Source of the DNA: Drosophila pseudoobscura
Taxonomy: Eukaryota > Arthropoda > Insecta > Diptera > Drosophilidae
Direction of reading: 5' to 3'
NCBI RefSeq assembly: GCF_009870125.1
Contig: NC_046681.1
Location: 10,739,001-10,803,000 of the forward strand
Length of the DNA stretch: 64,000 nucleotides
In this document: piece by piece, positions 46,904 to 60,246 of the stretch
Position numbering within the stretch: position 1 is the first letter of the stretch
Layout: each line of letters starts with the position of its first letter
The notes under the pieces: model-generated
The model's database searches: none
What the model was told of the DNA's origin: nothing
The model's input: only the letters and a program-made list of their open reading frames with translations
Made by a program: the position numbers and the translations under genes

Positions 46904-48212
46904 ATGAATAAAAGTACTTTGAATACGCTTCGGGATCCGCCACAGCCAACCGGCAAGGACACGACGGTCTGGTCGAAAAGCGGTCCACTGAGCACGGTTC
47001 TAAAGAATGCAATCGAATCGCTGCTGCCGATTGAGACAAGGCGAGGCGAACTGGCAAAGGCGGCCATGCAGCAGAACTTCAGCAGTAAACTACTGAAGAG
47101 GCATCGTGTGGAGCAGCGAATCCTCGCCCCCAATACCATGGAAACGCGGGCAACGACAACGCAACGCCTCATGGACCTAATGCAGTACAACATCACGCAG
47201 ATGGCGTCGCCGTTTGGCTATGAGACATCGGATCTGGCCAGCAGGTACGCACGGCTCGGAGAAAGTCATCACGAGGAGGATCAATGCGATCAGAGGAAAC
47301 CCAATCGAAGGGTAAGGGACATCCATCCTCCAAGGGAATCCGCCACATTCCCAGAAGGCAAAAAGGAGCAGCAGCAGCAGAGTCTCAAGGACCGGCAGTT
47401 GGAGTATATAGATAACCTCATAGATATAGCCAGCACGAAGCAAAAGATCGAAGGACATGAGGAGCCCAATCGAAGGGCAAGGGACATGCTCCCTCCACTG
47501 GAGGAGGAGAAGGAACCTTCGATGGAATCTACCACTCTCGAGGAAACCAGCTGGCAAAAGCAGCAGCAGAGAGATAGCCATATAGATATAGCCAGCATAA
47601 AGCAGAAAATCGTGAGAAACGATCGCATGATGTGCACCATTCGAAGGATGGAGCAATACGCCCATATGCCAATCGACTTTCAGCCCAAAATATTCCGCCA
47701 CGACTATCACTGGAAACTGAAGAAAATCAATAGTGTTGATAAATTCTTGCCCAAGATGCAGCTCGTCGAAAAAATGCTGCAGAAGGATCAAAAGGTGCCC
47801 AAAAAGGAAAGTCAAGGAAAACAGTCAGATTACGAACACATTCCATCGCAACGCACGGCCCGCGTCACCAAGAGCCCCGAAAGGGCCAAGAAAACGAAGA
47901 AATTGTTGAAAATTGGTAAGAGATTTGCATTGCATTGGCCTACAGCTATAAGCCCTAATCGTGCTCCCCAGGCTCAAGCCCTGAGATCAGATCGAAAATG
48001 TTTCCCACGAAGAGGATAAAGAAGCAAACTCCTGGACCTTCGACTGGAAGGGATCTGTAGGGATAGAATTTCTTCAAGGACATCAGCGGAAGAACAGAGG
48101 GTAAGGATTCATTTCCTAACCTTTTGAATTCCATGATTTCCAAGTTTGTATTTATGACCATTGCAGGCTCGAGAACGTTTCGGACGTTGAATTATTCGAG
48201 ATGTTCTTCTAA
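46904..48212 (+). CDS. Unrecognised hydrophilic protein with an internal repeat (three exons)
   Basis: I do not recognise this protein. Exon 1 is 46904-47915 (337 codons), the longest single open exon in the window. Favoured model: exon 2 47986-48100, exon 3 48167-48212, 390 residues, ending LFEMFF. Alternative: acceptor at 47971, reading to a stop at 48058-48060 (366 residues). No membrane segments or cysteine clusters; rich in Arg, Lys, Glu and Gln. Two tandem modules of about 50 residues (47300-47449 and 47464-47610) share PNRR-x-RD-x-x-PP, a Gln-rich stretch and IDIAS-x-KQKI. The last part of exon 1 is Lys-rich (KKTKKLLK), so nuclear or cytoskeletal binding is conceivable. AATAAA at 48232-48237. 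Nearby genes look testis-biased, so this may be too; that is inference. Confidence 0.7.
48101..48166 (+). other. Second intron of the 46904 gene
   Basis: GTAAGG donor at 48101, a CCTAACC branch sequence near 48116-48122 and a CATTGCAG acceptor ending at 48166; 66 bases. All three signals are strong, which supports transcription past the alternative stop at 48060. Confidence 0.7.
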
Positions 48213-48239
48213 TGTAAATGGAATTTTATGAAATAAAAA

Positions 48240-49132
48240 AAATATAACCAAATTTTAAGGGGGGAAAAGAGTTTTCTGAGAGGCGAGGTAGAGTCCGCCT
48301 GGGAAAGAAACTACCAAAGATCTGCAAAGTTCCATAATGGTTTGAGGATGTTTTTTGAGAACACTCCCGATGGGTTTTCTACATAACATCCTGCCTTTTG
48401 AGAGGTGGCAGAGCCATAGGATAGTTGTTTCTTTGAGTGTAAAGCAATCCCTAGTCTCTAAACATATCTGAATGCCCGAACCATCTTAAAGGAATCTTTC
48501 TTTGGAACTGGCTCGTATTTAAGCCTTAAAATTAAAGTTATCTTCAAGAGAACAGCCCCAAAAAAGCAGCCATAAAAAGGGCATATGAAATTTCATATTA
48601 ATATCCGGTTGAAATCCTTTTGTTTGATTTTCAGGCCTTGAGTGCCATTAATAATTTTTATGTTCGCTGATGCAAAAGTTGAGAGCCCCCTCATAAAAAG
48701 GCACCCTCAAGGAGGGCAGGAAGGAAGGCGTGGCCGCAAAAAATGTTGTCTAAACAATTAGCAGGACATTTGAGTGTCATGCACCACTTATCCTGTTGTA
48801 TCCTTCGCTGGGATATCCACATGCCCGAGTCGTTGTCGTAGACACAAGTGCCAGCCCAAGCAAACGCAAGCAAAAATTAATTAAAACTTACCTCAAATGA
48901 ACTGACAGTCAATTAAAGTTTACGCAAGAGACAGGACACACACAGGAGCCAGGACAACAAGTCAACATCAGCAGCATGGCCTCCACTCCATCCCCACCGC
49001 CCTGCCAGAGCAGAAGGCGAAAAGGGGATACTCTTTCTAGAGACCGAATGAAATGTTAAACGCACCATTAAACGCGACCCCAAGAGGGCCCAGCCACCGC
49101 CGGAGTTGGCTCGTTTATTGGCCAAAAGCAAG

Positions 49133-49172
<40 letters not shown>

Positions 49173-52100
49173 AGAGAGCATAGCAAATGCCAAAAACGAC
49201 AGGAGTCGGGCAGACAGACAGACAGCAAAAACAAAGAAGAACCAAGTCGTCTCAGGACGAATAAATAATATGAAACAATCTGAAGAGGCGGGAAGGCCAC
49301 CGCTACCCCTCTCTAAGCCCTGGTCCAGGATGCGGCTTGTTTGTCTTGGACTTGAACGGCCAGCCACCACACTCTGCAGATACTCGTAGCAGCAGCAAAA
49401 CAATTAACAATCTCCGTTTGTCGTAATTGACTCAAATGAGCGCAAACAATAAATAAAACAGTACTGTGGAGGAGCAGTGGCAGTGGCAGCAGCGGCAGTG
49501 GCAGTGGCAGTGGAGGAGCAAACACAGCGGATGACCAGCGGCCAAGAGTGAAGCTAAACAAAGGCATGCGGCCAGAAAAGCCCACCAACAACAACGTTGA
49601 CATTTCTTTGGGTCTAGAGATGAGCCATTGATTGAGGGATATGCCCCACAAACAATGAAGGATCTCTGCTAATGGTAAGTAGAGATTTGGGATGGAAAAC
49701 CATCTAGTGCACATCTAGGGTTACATTTTGGATGGCCAACAAGTTTATCTTGTTAAATTCCTTATAAATTCCATATAAACACCCATCTTCTCTAGATTTA
49801 AGAGGAAAATTCCCAGTCACGTTGGTCCCCGTTTCGGTTGCCAACATTCATCAGCCCCGAGGAGCGTGGCACATTCTCATAGCTTGTTTCTGGCGTTGAC
49901 CCATGAGCACACACATAGCCTGCCCCCCAAACCCCCACATTCCATGAAGCCTGCAGCAAAATCACAGAGCCACAGACCCGTACTGCATTTTTCTTTCACT
50001 CTTTTGTTGTCCCGTCATGCCTTTTGCTTCGATTGTTTGCGCAGCTTGTCAGCATTTCCCGGCATGTCCCAGTGTCAGCCAAGGATCTCCCTTCGTTGTC
50101 CTTGCAAGTGGATATCTTTGACTAAGTGCAGCAGGGAGACGGTCATCTGACGTCCTGTTTTTGTTTTCCGTTCCTTCTGCCAGATGTTTGCACTTCAATA
50201 TTGTATTTTTAATTATTCAAGTTTTCGAGTGGAGCCCAGGCAGGCGCCCTCCCTCTTCCACGACTACTGCAAAGAGCGGATGAGTATAATGTAGTGCCCT
50301 CTATATATGGAGTCCTCTCTAGGGTCCGGCAATGGAGTGGACGGATGACAAATGTCAAACACATGGAAAGCCACTTGATCCAAACAGAGAGAGAGCAAGG
50401 ATTTCCTTTATTGTTTAATAAAGGGAAAATGTTAAATATCTTTATAACGTTTTCATGACAGGCTGCTTAAGCTTTCACCTGCTTCAGAGAGGCATAGAAA
50501 TCAGGGAATGTTCCATGGAAACACCGCATTTTCCCAACGTTAATTATCTAAGATACATCCATCTATTCAGGAGATACAAAAGAACATTCACATGTGATGA
50601 GGGCTTTTCATGGGCTGCGATGTAATGCCATTAGAATTACCATAGAACGAACCCCCCTCCCCCCACCCCCCATCCGGCACTCTGCCACTCCACTAAATGG
50701 AAAATTGAAAAGCTGTGAAAGTGCGTGGAAAAGGCATATTGAAATTGGTTGGAAATGGCAAGGAAAATGGTTGAAAATAGGATGGAAAAAGGGCCTGCCA
50801 AAAGGGGGGAAGCTGCTGTCAAAGTTCGCGGCAGAATTTGAGAAACATTTTCAAAGGCTGGGAGCGACGGAAGACAGCAGGCTCTCTCCACCAACTACTT
50901 GCAAATGCAGTGCGCGGTGAGCGGTGGCATGCTCCTGCTCGGGGGGAGGGGGGATTGGGGGCATGTCCTGCAGCCGCAGGAGAGTGTGTTTGCCGCAAAT
51001 AAATTTGATTTGCATGTGCAAATGAACGTGGAATTGAATTTTCTTATGCATGAAATGTGCGCATAATTGGTCTTTGGTGCCGCACCAACACACACACACA
51101 CACACAGAGACAGGCACAGATGCTTCTGTGTCAGCCATCAGGCATCGGTGGCGCCTTTCACGCCTAGACAAGTGCCCCATTTTGTGGCAGCAGTCCTTGT
51201 ACTTCTCGTAATTGCTTATGTATAAATTTAAATGCACAAATAATCGCACAAGCAGAAAAGATGGAAGAAATCGCTCTACTCCCCCTCAAAAGCACTTTTA
51301 TAATAAATTTTATTTTAATCGAAATCAAAGGAAACAAATATTTTGAAAATAAAAAACAATTTTTATAATTCAAATTATGGATTATATGAATTATGAATTA
51401 TAATTATATTATAATTCAAATTATGAATTATAAATATCTGAAATAACTCTTATTTTTACTATTTGATCTATTATTTTGATAATTTATGCCCATTATTTAT
51501 TTTTATTATAATATTTTGTATTTATAACAATTAAAATTCAATTCCTTTAAATACCGTTTGGTGCATAAACACATAAATTAATGTAATATATAGTATATAA
51601 TATAATGTAATATAAATATATATGACGGTTTTAAGGTCCTTTACCTTTAAGGTTATATTAAAGGACCCAATAGAAACGTAAAGTAAAATTTACAATTTTG
51701 AAATTTATTTATCGATTCTGACCATAAAATGCACCATAAGTCCGAAATGAACCATTTTAGGGATGACAAATTCTATAAAAAAAAACTAAATCAAAATCTC
51801 TTCAAAATACTCTTTGTATTCACGAATAGATTCACGAGCCATTAGTGGACAGTTCACCGCTATTATTCGGAGTATATTTAAAAGCCTTTTGTGGTATTTT
51901 TTCGCCGGCTTCCGTTTAAACACTTTTGTGGGCGATCATTAGCATTTCTTATGCCGCGGGGGGGCAGGGGTGCCTCAAGTTGCGCTTAGCTACTTCTGGG
52001 GACTGCCTCCTTCTCGTTTAAGTTCCACTTTTGTGGGTGGATATCAGAGTCCGCCGCTGTTTGGCTTCCGCCGCCGCAGCGCCGCGGGGCTAATGTGATT

Positions 52101-55100
52101 TTTATTGGATTTATAAACTTAAGTGTCAACTTCCGTACTTTCGGAAAAGATTTGCATTTTAAACCCCGCCCAACTTTTGCCTCAGTTTCGTTTTTCTTTT
52201 GGCGTTCGTTAAGAATTAGCCACATAAATATTCCCGCACGTATTCGAAATACTTTTGTTCAATTTTCCAATCGAGAATGCATTTTCCTATGCCACGTCCT
52301 TACATTTTGTGCAAATTTTACATCTCACTCTCGACGGGTTTTCCCGGCTTGACAAACTTTTCCCCCGACAGTTTGTCGAAGTTCGAAAATGTAGACGCAT
52401 TCCGCTTCGCCCTCCTCGGACGGGTCTGTCTTTTGCAGTCAAAGGAGCTGTGATGTTCATTTGTCTGCATAATTAAATAGAACATTAAATTGAGTGGGAT
52501 TATATGTACATATATGTATGTAAGGCAGTTTATTCCTCAATTGAGATTTTTCCAAAAGGAAATCCTAAAAAGCAGGCATAATAAGGATTGTAATTTGTAT
52601 GATATAAATTAAACTCTGATTTGTAAGAAATAAATCTTTTTTTTAATATTTATTATATACAAATTAGTTTGTGTTACTAAAATAAAAAATAGCTCTTCAT
52701 TTTTAAATACAAATTCATTTCTGATTTCTTACTAAAAAAATAATGGGGTATTATTTGTAATTTTTAGATTAAAAGAAAATAAATTAATTACTTAAATTTT
52801 TGTTTAACATTTTTCATTACATTAATTTTTTTTTTTAAATGAATTATGTATTATTTATTGTTGGTATTTTTTCACCTTTTCTGGGAAAATGTAATATTTT
52901 TATTTTTTGTTTAATATTTATTATAAAAATAAAAAATTATAATTGAATGTATCCTTTTGGTAAAAATAGATAATTTAACGAACACTTAAAAACATATTTT
53001 AATAGATGAAAAATCTATGACATGACAAAAATGATGTAAAACAAAAAATAATAATAATAATAGATCACTTAAAAAAATATCTTAGTATATGAATAATCTA
53101 TTAAAGTTCAATGTCTAAAAACATAGATACATTTAAAAAATTAACACTTGCGTTCGTTTCGACTAATTTCCATTAAGTTTTTACGATTCAAGGCGAAAGG
53201 AAGCTGAAGAAAGGCATTTATGGCATTCTTTAAATTGTTCTCTATTTTTGATAGAATTTTGTCGCGTTTTTCTGTCAATTAACCTTTGTCTATTGTCGGC
53301 TGATTTGAGGGGTCCTTCCTTTTCCTTTTCTCTATTAACTTTGGATCCCATTAAGTTTTATCCAAAATTGGTTAAGAAAAAAAAATGTAAGTATTTGGTA
53401 GATGGCCATGTGATATCCAAACGAATGGTATTGTAACCTCTCCGTTCAAAGGGTATGTGGATTACTCACTTACAATCAATAAAAAACGCTTTTTTGTTTT
53501 GTTTTTATTAAAACATTTTCAATTAGTGGAATCTCCACTAAAATCTGTCAAAAATCATCAAAATCAGCGGGCATCCAATAAGCTAAGCCTCGCGATATGG
53601 AGAAATTCCATCCAATTTATATGGAAACTGTGGCTGGACAGAAAGAGAGAGAGAGAGAGTGAGAGAGAGATAAATGTTTTAATTTAATAAAAACTTTGGC
53701 GGCAGAATGCACGGGGGAATGCGCCTGAAAGCAAACTACGAGTCGATGCGTTTCCACTTCCATATCTGTCTATGTATCTCTGACTTTTTTTCACTCATGT
53801 CTCCAGCTTCCACTCTCCCACTCCCGCTCTCTCCCTCTCTCTGGGTCTCTGTCGTTTCTGGCTCTTCAATTAGCGTAATTAACTCTGCTTTTTGAGTGTG
53901 TGTGAAAAATGACAAAAATGACCAACGCAATGGGAATCCTGCAGCTCTGTGCGAGAAAAGAGGGGCAAGAAAGCAAGCGAAAATCACTCTCTCCCTCTCT
54001 CTCTCTCTGTTTGTATAACGGTGGCAATGGCAGCATGCCAGTGGCATGAAAGGACGCATGAAACACGTGACATTTCATACAGAGTTCGTTTCAAAGGAGT
54101 AAGGGACACGGGCACGGGCACGCATTTGTACTCGTCGTAACGCGAATGTTGCAACAACAATCGCTTTTAACGGAAATCGAATATGTATGACGGATTCTCG
54201 CATAAGCGAATCAACAGATTGTGGATACATTTTACAGTTTTCAACGAAATTGAGTGCATTTTTGACGAGTGTGGATATTTGTATGAACCTATACATAAAA
54301 CAGATAGAATTTTAAACACCATTTTTAATTAGTTAACAGAATTAGAGCTTTTAATGAATATCGCCACTGTGGGTTTTTGGAAATCTGCGCTAGACTCTGT
54401 TTATCTCAGATAAGTAAGTATATTTAATTTTTGTAATAAATATATTTTATATTTAAAATAAATAAATAAAAAATATATGCATATGTTTTCTATTTAAATT
54501 TAATATATTTCACGGTTAAATTAAATATATCTCATAGTTAAATTAAATATATTTCATTTTTTAAATCGCGTAGTTCATATTTTAAAAATAAATAAACAAC
54601 AAAATATATATTTTCTACTAAAAATTAATATATTTTATATTTAAAATAAATACAAAAATATTTGTTTTCTATTTAAAATTCATATTTTTAATATTTAAAA
54701 TAAATAAATGAAAATAAAAATATTTTCTATTTAAAATAAATATTATTCACAGTTAAATTAAATATATTTAATTTCATCATATATTTCTCAATATTTTAAA
54801 ATAAATAAATAACAAAAAAATGTCTTTTCTTTTTAAAAGAAATATTTTTCATAGATAAATAAAATATATTTCATATTTAAAATAATTTTTATTCATAAAA
54901 AAAGACATTTTCATACTTAGATTTAATATCTTTCCTATAAATTTAATTTTTTTTTTATTTTAAAGGGTTTAATATATATATAAAATTTTTGTATTAAATA
55001 AAAATGAATTCTATTTATTTTCATTATGTTTATATTTAAAAAACGAATATTTTATTTAAATTGAATTTTTCCTCTAAGTGTATTCAAGCAGAGTTCTAAT

Positions 55101-56210
55101 TTATGTGGTTTTAAAAATGTATGGCCTTAATTTAAAAACAAATTAAAGACTTCTTTATCTTCTGCTTTGGATGTCTCTTTATCATGAGGTTGCCCTCTGC
55201 AAAGGGCTACAAAATAACAGTAGAGTAAATGGATAAAAAGAACGCCCTCCTGAATGGGTAAAAGGTAGAAGAATAATCTCCCCCCCGAATGGCTAAAAGG
55301 CACAATAATGAACCCTGCTGAATGGCTGAGATCCAGTCTCAATTTGGCAATTTAGAATTGTTTTGTGGTGTGTGTGTGTGTGTGTTTGCGGTCGACATGG
55401 GAACGTGTCTGGAATTGAACTCGTATTTTGTGTTTTGTGCTTTGTATGTTTTTTTTTTCTAATGAAATCAAAGCGAGTGAATGCGGCAATCGAGTTTGAA
55501 GCTGAAAAAGGAGCCCGCCCCCCTGGTTTGGGGGGCGATGTGATGTGTGTACATGGGGGAAAGTGCACAAAGTTTATCGGGTATTAAATGCAGTTTCCAA
55601 TCCTCATTCGTACAAGTTTTCGTCGAGTTACAACTTACTTGTAGCCCTGCAGTCCTGCCTGCGCTCATTGCTCATTGCTCATTGCTCACTTCGGTCCGTA
55701 CTCACTTACTTCCGCCTTCTTCGGTGGGCAACGAGGCGTTGGATTTTTAGCCGAGTTCTGGAGAGCGAGAGAGGGGGTTGTGGGGGGTTGTGGGGGTTGT
55801 GGGGGCATCTGTAAGCTGTATTTAAAGTTTGCTTAAAGTTTTTAATTTAAATTGAAATGCTAGTGCCGGAGCGAAACGGTTGCGGCTGCCTCATTGCCTG
55901 CCACCTTGATTGACGCACTGAATGATTGCCGGGATGCTGCTGGCGTTGCCTGCTTGGGCTTTTTGCCCAAAAAGTTCGGGCTTTGAATTTATGCACCTGA
56001 CACTTTCCAGCCAATAAATCGCGCCTCCGATTGGGTCTATAACCAGGGGATTCTCTGCCTTCGACTGGAACTGCCGCAGGCATTTCGGTTGAAGTCATTC
56101 AGAGTGGGAATCCATCAAACAAATTGATGGAAAAAGGTCTCTTAGAGCTAGAGTTTTACCAAGGAATTATCGTGTACACTTTATTCGCTTTCGCACTTGT
56201 ATAAGAACTA
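48240..56210. other. Non-coding region, AT-rich deserts and microsatellites
   Basis: About 8 kb without supported genes. Notable contents: a GGCAGT run near 49480-49513, GA/CT and CA repeats (49141-49172, 51087-51106, 53993-54008), AT-rich deserts at 51300-51700, 52590-53130 and 54400-55080, and a POU-octamer-like palindrome at 51008-51023. All open frames are simple-sequence or shadow-like. Confidence 0.55.
54420..55080. repeat. AT-rich degenerate tandem repeat
   Basis: Words such as TTCTATTTAAA, GTTAAATTAAATATAT, TTCATATTTAAAATAAATA and AAATAAATAA recur at irregular spacing through 660 bases, suggesting decayed short tandem repeats rather than random AT-rich sequence. Confidence 0.5.
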
Positions 56211-56213
56211 CGA

Positions 56214-56921
56214 TCCAATAAAGTATGCATTCAAGACAAGTCACACATCGAAAATCTGCCTAATCCGGAGAAGATATTCAAAATTCACGTGTAGGATGGA
56301 CTGGAGATGGGGAATTTCTCGAATGAATTGGGTTATTTCTAATACTTTTTTGGGACTATCTTGGGACTACATATGCAGCGAATTGATTGCCGCTTTGGAA
56401 TCTTTCGGGATCAGGCTCTCGTCTGCAATCTTGAAATGTCCATGGCTCTCCTCCAGAATTCCCCACGCCAGGCCCCTCTCCAGGGAAATGGCCACCGCTT
56501 CGCACAGGTGTTCCACGTCGTTAAAGCGGGGATTATTCAGTTCGCACATCTCCATGATTACCTCGTTCTTGGAGGCCACGCCTACACTTTGGATGTGTGC
56601 CACAACATCCTCGGCCATAGACTGGCAGATACGAGTGCGACTTGTCGTGTTTTCGCTACTCATTTCGCACTAATTTACTGAAATTTCTATAAATTTGAAT
56701 TCTACACAAAATATTGTTTGTTTTCGACTAGAAAATGGAATAGCCTGCGAGAGGAAATGAACTGCAAATTCCCAGAAAACTAGATGAAGAAAATGAACAT
56801 CGAACAGAAGGAAATCGAGTGTCAAGACCCCATTCGAAGAGGTCCTTAAATACTCCCGACAGATAGGCCAAATGCATCTCATCAAGGATTCAGATAAAAC
56901 ATCTTCTTGGCCTCCGTTTGA
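56214..56921 (-). repeat. Left arm of an inverted duplication
   Basis: The reverse complement matches 60505-61536 in order. Shared sequence covers the promoter-proximal region, the whole CDS and the 3' flank. The arm lacks a 350-base segment present in the right arm (61131-61480): here the flanking sequences meet near 56270-56275. The outer limit at 56921 is abrupt, in a GGCCTCC word. Confidence 0.8.
56367..56663 (-). CDS. Winged-helix-like small protein, inverted copy 1
   Basis: A 98-residue protein (MSSENTTSRTRICQSMAEDV..., ending AINSLHM) from ATG 56663 to the stop at 56367; intronless. Its pattern of an amphipathic helix (MAEDVVAHIQSVGV), two more helices, then L-x-x-GLAWGIL and a GHFKIAD hairpin resembles small winged-helix domains such as DUF4777-type fly proteins or the histone H1/H5 fold. 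That assignment is inference. TATTTAAG at 56845-56852 (minus) is a likely TATA box, about 180 bases upstream. It differs from the copy at 60741 at about seven residues. Role unknown; DNA binding and germline expression are guesses from fold and context. Confidence 0.65.
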   Translation of the reverse strand: MSSENTTSRTRICQSMAEDVVAHIQSVGVASKNEVIMEMCELNNPRFNDVEHLCEAVAISLERGLAWGILEESHGHFKIADESLIPKDSKAAINSLHM

Positions 56922-58914
56922 GGTACTTGTTCCTCAATTCCCGCAACAAGAACCACTTGAAACTTTCTGTTTACCGTGACTGCCATTGCCCATTCCCCAT
57001 TCCCCACTCGAATACCTATTCTGTTGTTTCTGCTGTAAGTGGGGTAGGGAGGGGGGGGAACTCCCTCCGAGGGGACTGCTGCAGTGGAGCTCTCAGCCAT
57101 GTGTGAATGTTGTTTTATATTATTTTCTGTTGCTGTGTTTGCCTGCAAAAAAAAAGTTTTCTAGTTGTGAAAAAAGTTTTCAATGATGCCCTATGCACAG
57201 GGGTACTCCTGTTTCTGTGTGCCAGTAGGTGGTGTTTTTTCGTTGAAATTCTCGAGGGTATTCCGGACTTCGTTCAGTTCTTTCTCGACATTTGTATTAA
57301 TTGTTGTCTCAAGTTTATTTTATTTTCAATTACAAATATATCTGTATTACATTTACTTTTGCTGGATTCCCATGACTGTAGCCGCAAGACAAACCTTTAA
57401 GATATTGGGCAAACCCCTGACCCATTGACCCGCAATCAATTTGTTTGCATTAAAGCGATCTCTCAACAGCCACGCCCACATCTCCCACGCAGACAACAGA
57501 GGAGACACTGCAGATCGAAGCTAAAGTTAAAGTCGAAACAAGACGTGATTTATCGGCCAGGCCGAGACACACACGAAGGCAGGCCAGCCGGTTCGGGCCA
57601 ACCTTTTGTGGAGAGCCCCATAATTGCTGGTGGCTGGGGCTCTGCTCGAACTTTGACTTGCGGATGGGTCCGTCTCCGTCTGGGCCGAAATGGCCTCTAA
57701 TGAATGGCTTTTGGCACGAAATGAGTTGTGTGACAGACAGGCAGGTGGGTCCATCTTTTGCAGAGAAGAAATTTCCATATCTGAGAACCTTTTTCGCCTG
57801 CTTGTTGAATAGATCTGTTCCAGTACCATTCCGCCCATAAATCTGTACTTCTTTACAAATGCATTCCATTATTTGAAGGAGAGGGGGAGCCCTGCGGTCA
57901 ATGGCTTCCTTACGCCAGAAAAAATAGCCATGTTTATTTATAATATCTCACTATGATAGGGAGAAGTCCTGCCACGTCTTAACGAACACACAAATCATTT
58001 CTCAATCACGTCGTCAGCGGGTGAGAGGGAGGGGGAGGGAGAGTGCTTGAACAATTTGCAACGCGCGGACACGCAGTGCCCTGCCCCAACCGCCCCTTTG
58101 GCTGCCTTTCATTACATATTTATTTTCATGTTTATTTATTTTCCGTTTGGCTTTTGGCTGCCCCACTCCCCACACCACCCCCCTCTGTGGAGGTCCATCC
58201 ATACTTAATGTGGATTTAAAATGCGTGCTCATGCAATTTCTCACACAAATCCTTTTATTGCACATTTGGCTTATGCCGGGGGTTTACGTACCAATTTCGT
58301 ACGCCTTGTGGCCATGCCACGCCCCCCTATCTGGACCAGCCATCGCTTGAGGGCCAACAGCCAGCCGCCTACTTTATTGGTCACATAACAAAAGATTACA
58401 ACCAACAGAGAAACACACAGAGACTCGAAAAGCAGAGAGCAAGAGAGGAAATGAGAGGAAGGCGGAAGCCCAAAATTCGTTTCGGACCTTGTCCGTACTA
58501 CACCTCCTCCTCCTGCTCCTCCTCCTCCTCCTCCGCCTCCTCCTCCCTGGTGATAGGAATCTTTATGTCTACGTGGTTATAAAAATATGATGAGAATTTT
58601 ATTTATATAATATTACAATTTTTGTTGGCTCTGCTCTCTTTTTGCTGGCATTTTGGTTTCTGGTTTGTTGATTGTGCGGGCGATTTTATTGCAGTGTCCC
58701 CCGAGTGCGGGTGACACAATGTTCGTTCCAATTTAATACTGAGCCGAAAATTAGAGAAAACTATAAGGTTCCTTCCCTAGTGGAGAAGCCAACAACTTTT
58801 TCAATAACGACACAGAAACATGTCAAAAAGCATAGTTGTTAGTTTTGGTTACTATAAATAGTGCCTCCCAGTATGTGCAGTATTTTATTTGTATATTTTT
58901 CTACAATTTTTACG

Positions 58915-59445
58915 CTACTTTTCTAGTATTTTCTGGTGTTGCACAATATTTTGTAGTCCTTGTAGTTCCTTCTTGTTTTGTAGTAACTACATATATTGTT
59001 CTAGCATGTCTAGTATTATTTCTAGTATTTTTAACAATTTTTTTAAGATTGTCTCTTGGAGTTTTACTTTTATTTTTCTAGTATTTGTATTTGTATATTT
59101 TTTCTAGTATTTTTATGATATTTTCAGATTTTTTTCTGGGTTTTAAAAGTAGTTTTGCTGGTATCTCTTCTAGTAGGTATATATATATATATATATATAT
59201 TCTGGTAATTTTTTAGACTTTTTGTGTGTTTTGAGTGCTGCGATTTTCTAGCGTTTTCTAGTATTTTTTCTGATAGTTTCAGGTATTTTTCTAGTATATT
59301 TATAGGTAGCTTTGCTGGTATCTATTCTAGTATGTGTAGTATTAATTTAGAAATTTGCGAGGTATTTTTCAGTATATTTTCTGGTATTTTTCTGATATTT
59401 TCTAGTATTTTTCTAGTTTCTCTTCTAATATCGTTAAAATGCTGA
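58915..59445. repeat. Degenerate TTTTCTAGTATTT array, first block
   Basis: TCTAGTATTT or near variants (CTGGTATTTT, CTAGTATATT) recur roughly 15 times in 530 bases with variable spacing. A second, shorter block of the same motif lies at about 61635-61865. Confidence 0.65.
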
Positions 59446-60228
59446 CATTCTTCTTTTTAAAAATAATCTTGTTTTTAAATTAACATATGCTCACATTTAC
59501 TTGGTTTTTTTCAGGGCCCTCGGTCAAGGACACTCACACGTAAGATGTAATGGCTTCATGCAGTGCCTATCAAAATGCTAAGTGGGATTATTACAATAGC
59601 CAAGTCCTTGCTTGTTGGCCTATGCGAGAATGACCCATTTTAACGATTATATCACAATTGAAACTCCGGACATTTGACTTTCGCTGGCAAGGGCACTTTA
59701 TTCCGACTTTTCCCCGTCCGAAAATAAAGGCTACAAAGAAGCATAAGATTGGCCCGATGGAAAACTGTGAAAAACCAGGCAGCTGGAAAAAAGAAATGTT
59801 TAATAAATTAAACGAAAAAAAAGTAAAGTAAAGGAAAGGAAAGGAAACAAGCAAATGTCGACAGCACAATGTTCATGAAAATTTCAAAGCGACGATAGAC
59901 AGCGCTGAGAGCGAGAGTCCTCCTCCCAGCATCGCAACTCCCTTGAAGATTCCGTCCATATAGGAGCGGAATCTGTAGCATGTGCACGGAATGTTGATGG
60001 AGCGATGGCGGGGCGTCCAGGGGAGTCCCGGGCACGGCCACGAGCACGAGCACGAGCACGAGTAGTATCTGGGAAAGCTACCATCCATGCAGCGGAAAGA
60101 GCTCTTCAAATATTCAAAAGTCATTCCATTACTAAAATGACTTGAAAATGTTTCTGCCGCTCGCTGCATCGGAGTGAAACACAAGCGAAAGAGCATTGAA
60201 TTCTTGTCTTTATTTTATTATTTCCAAA

Positions 60229-60246
60229 CCCCCCCCCCCCCCCCCC
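60229..60246. repeat. Homopolymer of 18 C
   Basis: An uninterrupted C run in the spacer between the inverted arms, 260 bases inside the right arm. Its exact length may be uncertain because of sequencing error. Confidence 0.9.

Noticed and set aside
49053-49403. Frames rich in Ser/Leu/Cys around a GA/CT microsatellite
   Set aside because: Driven by the simple repeat; no gene signals.
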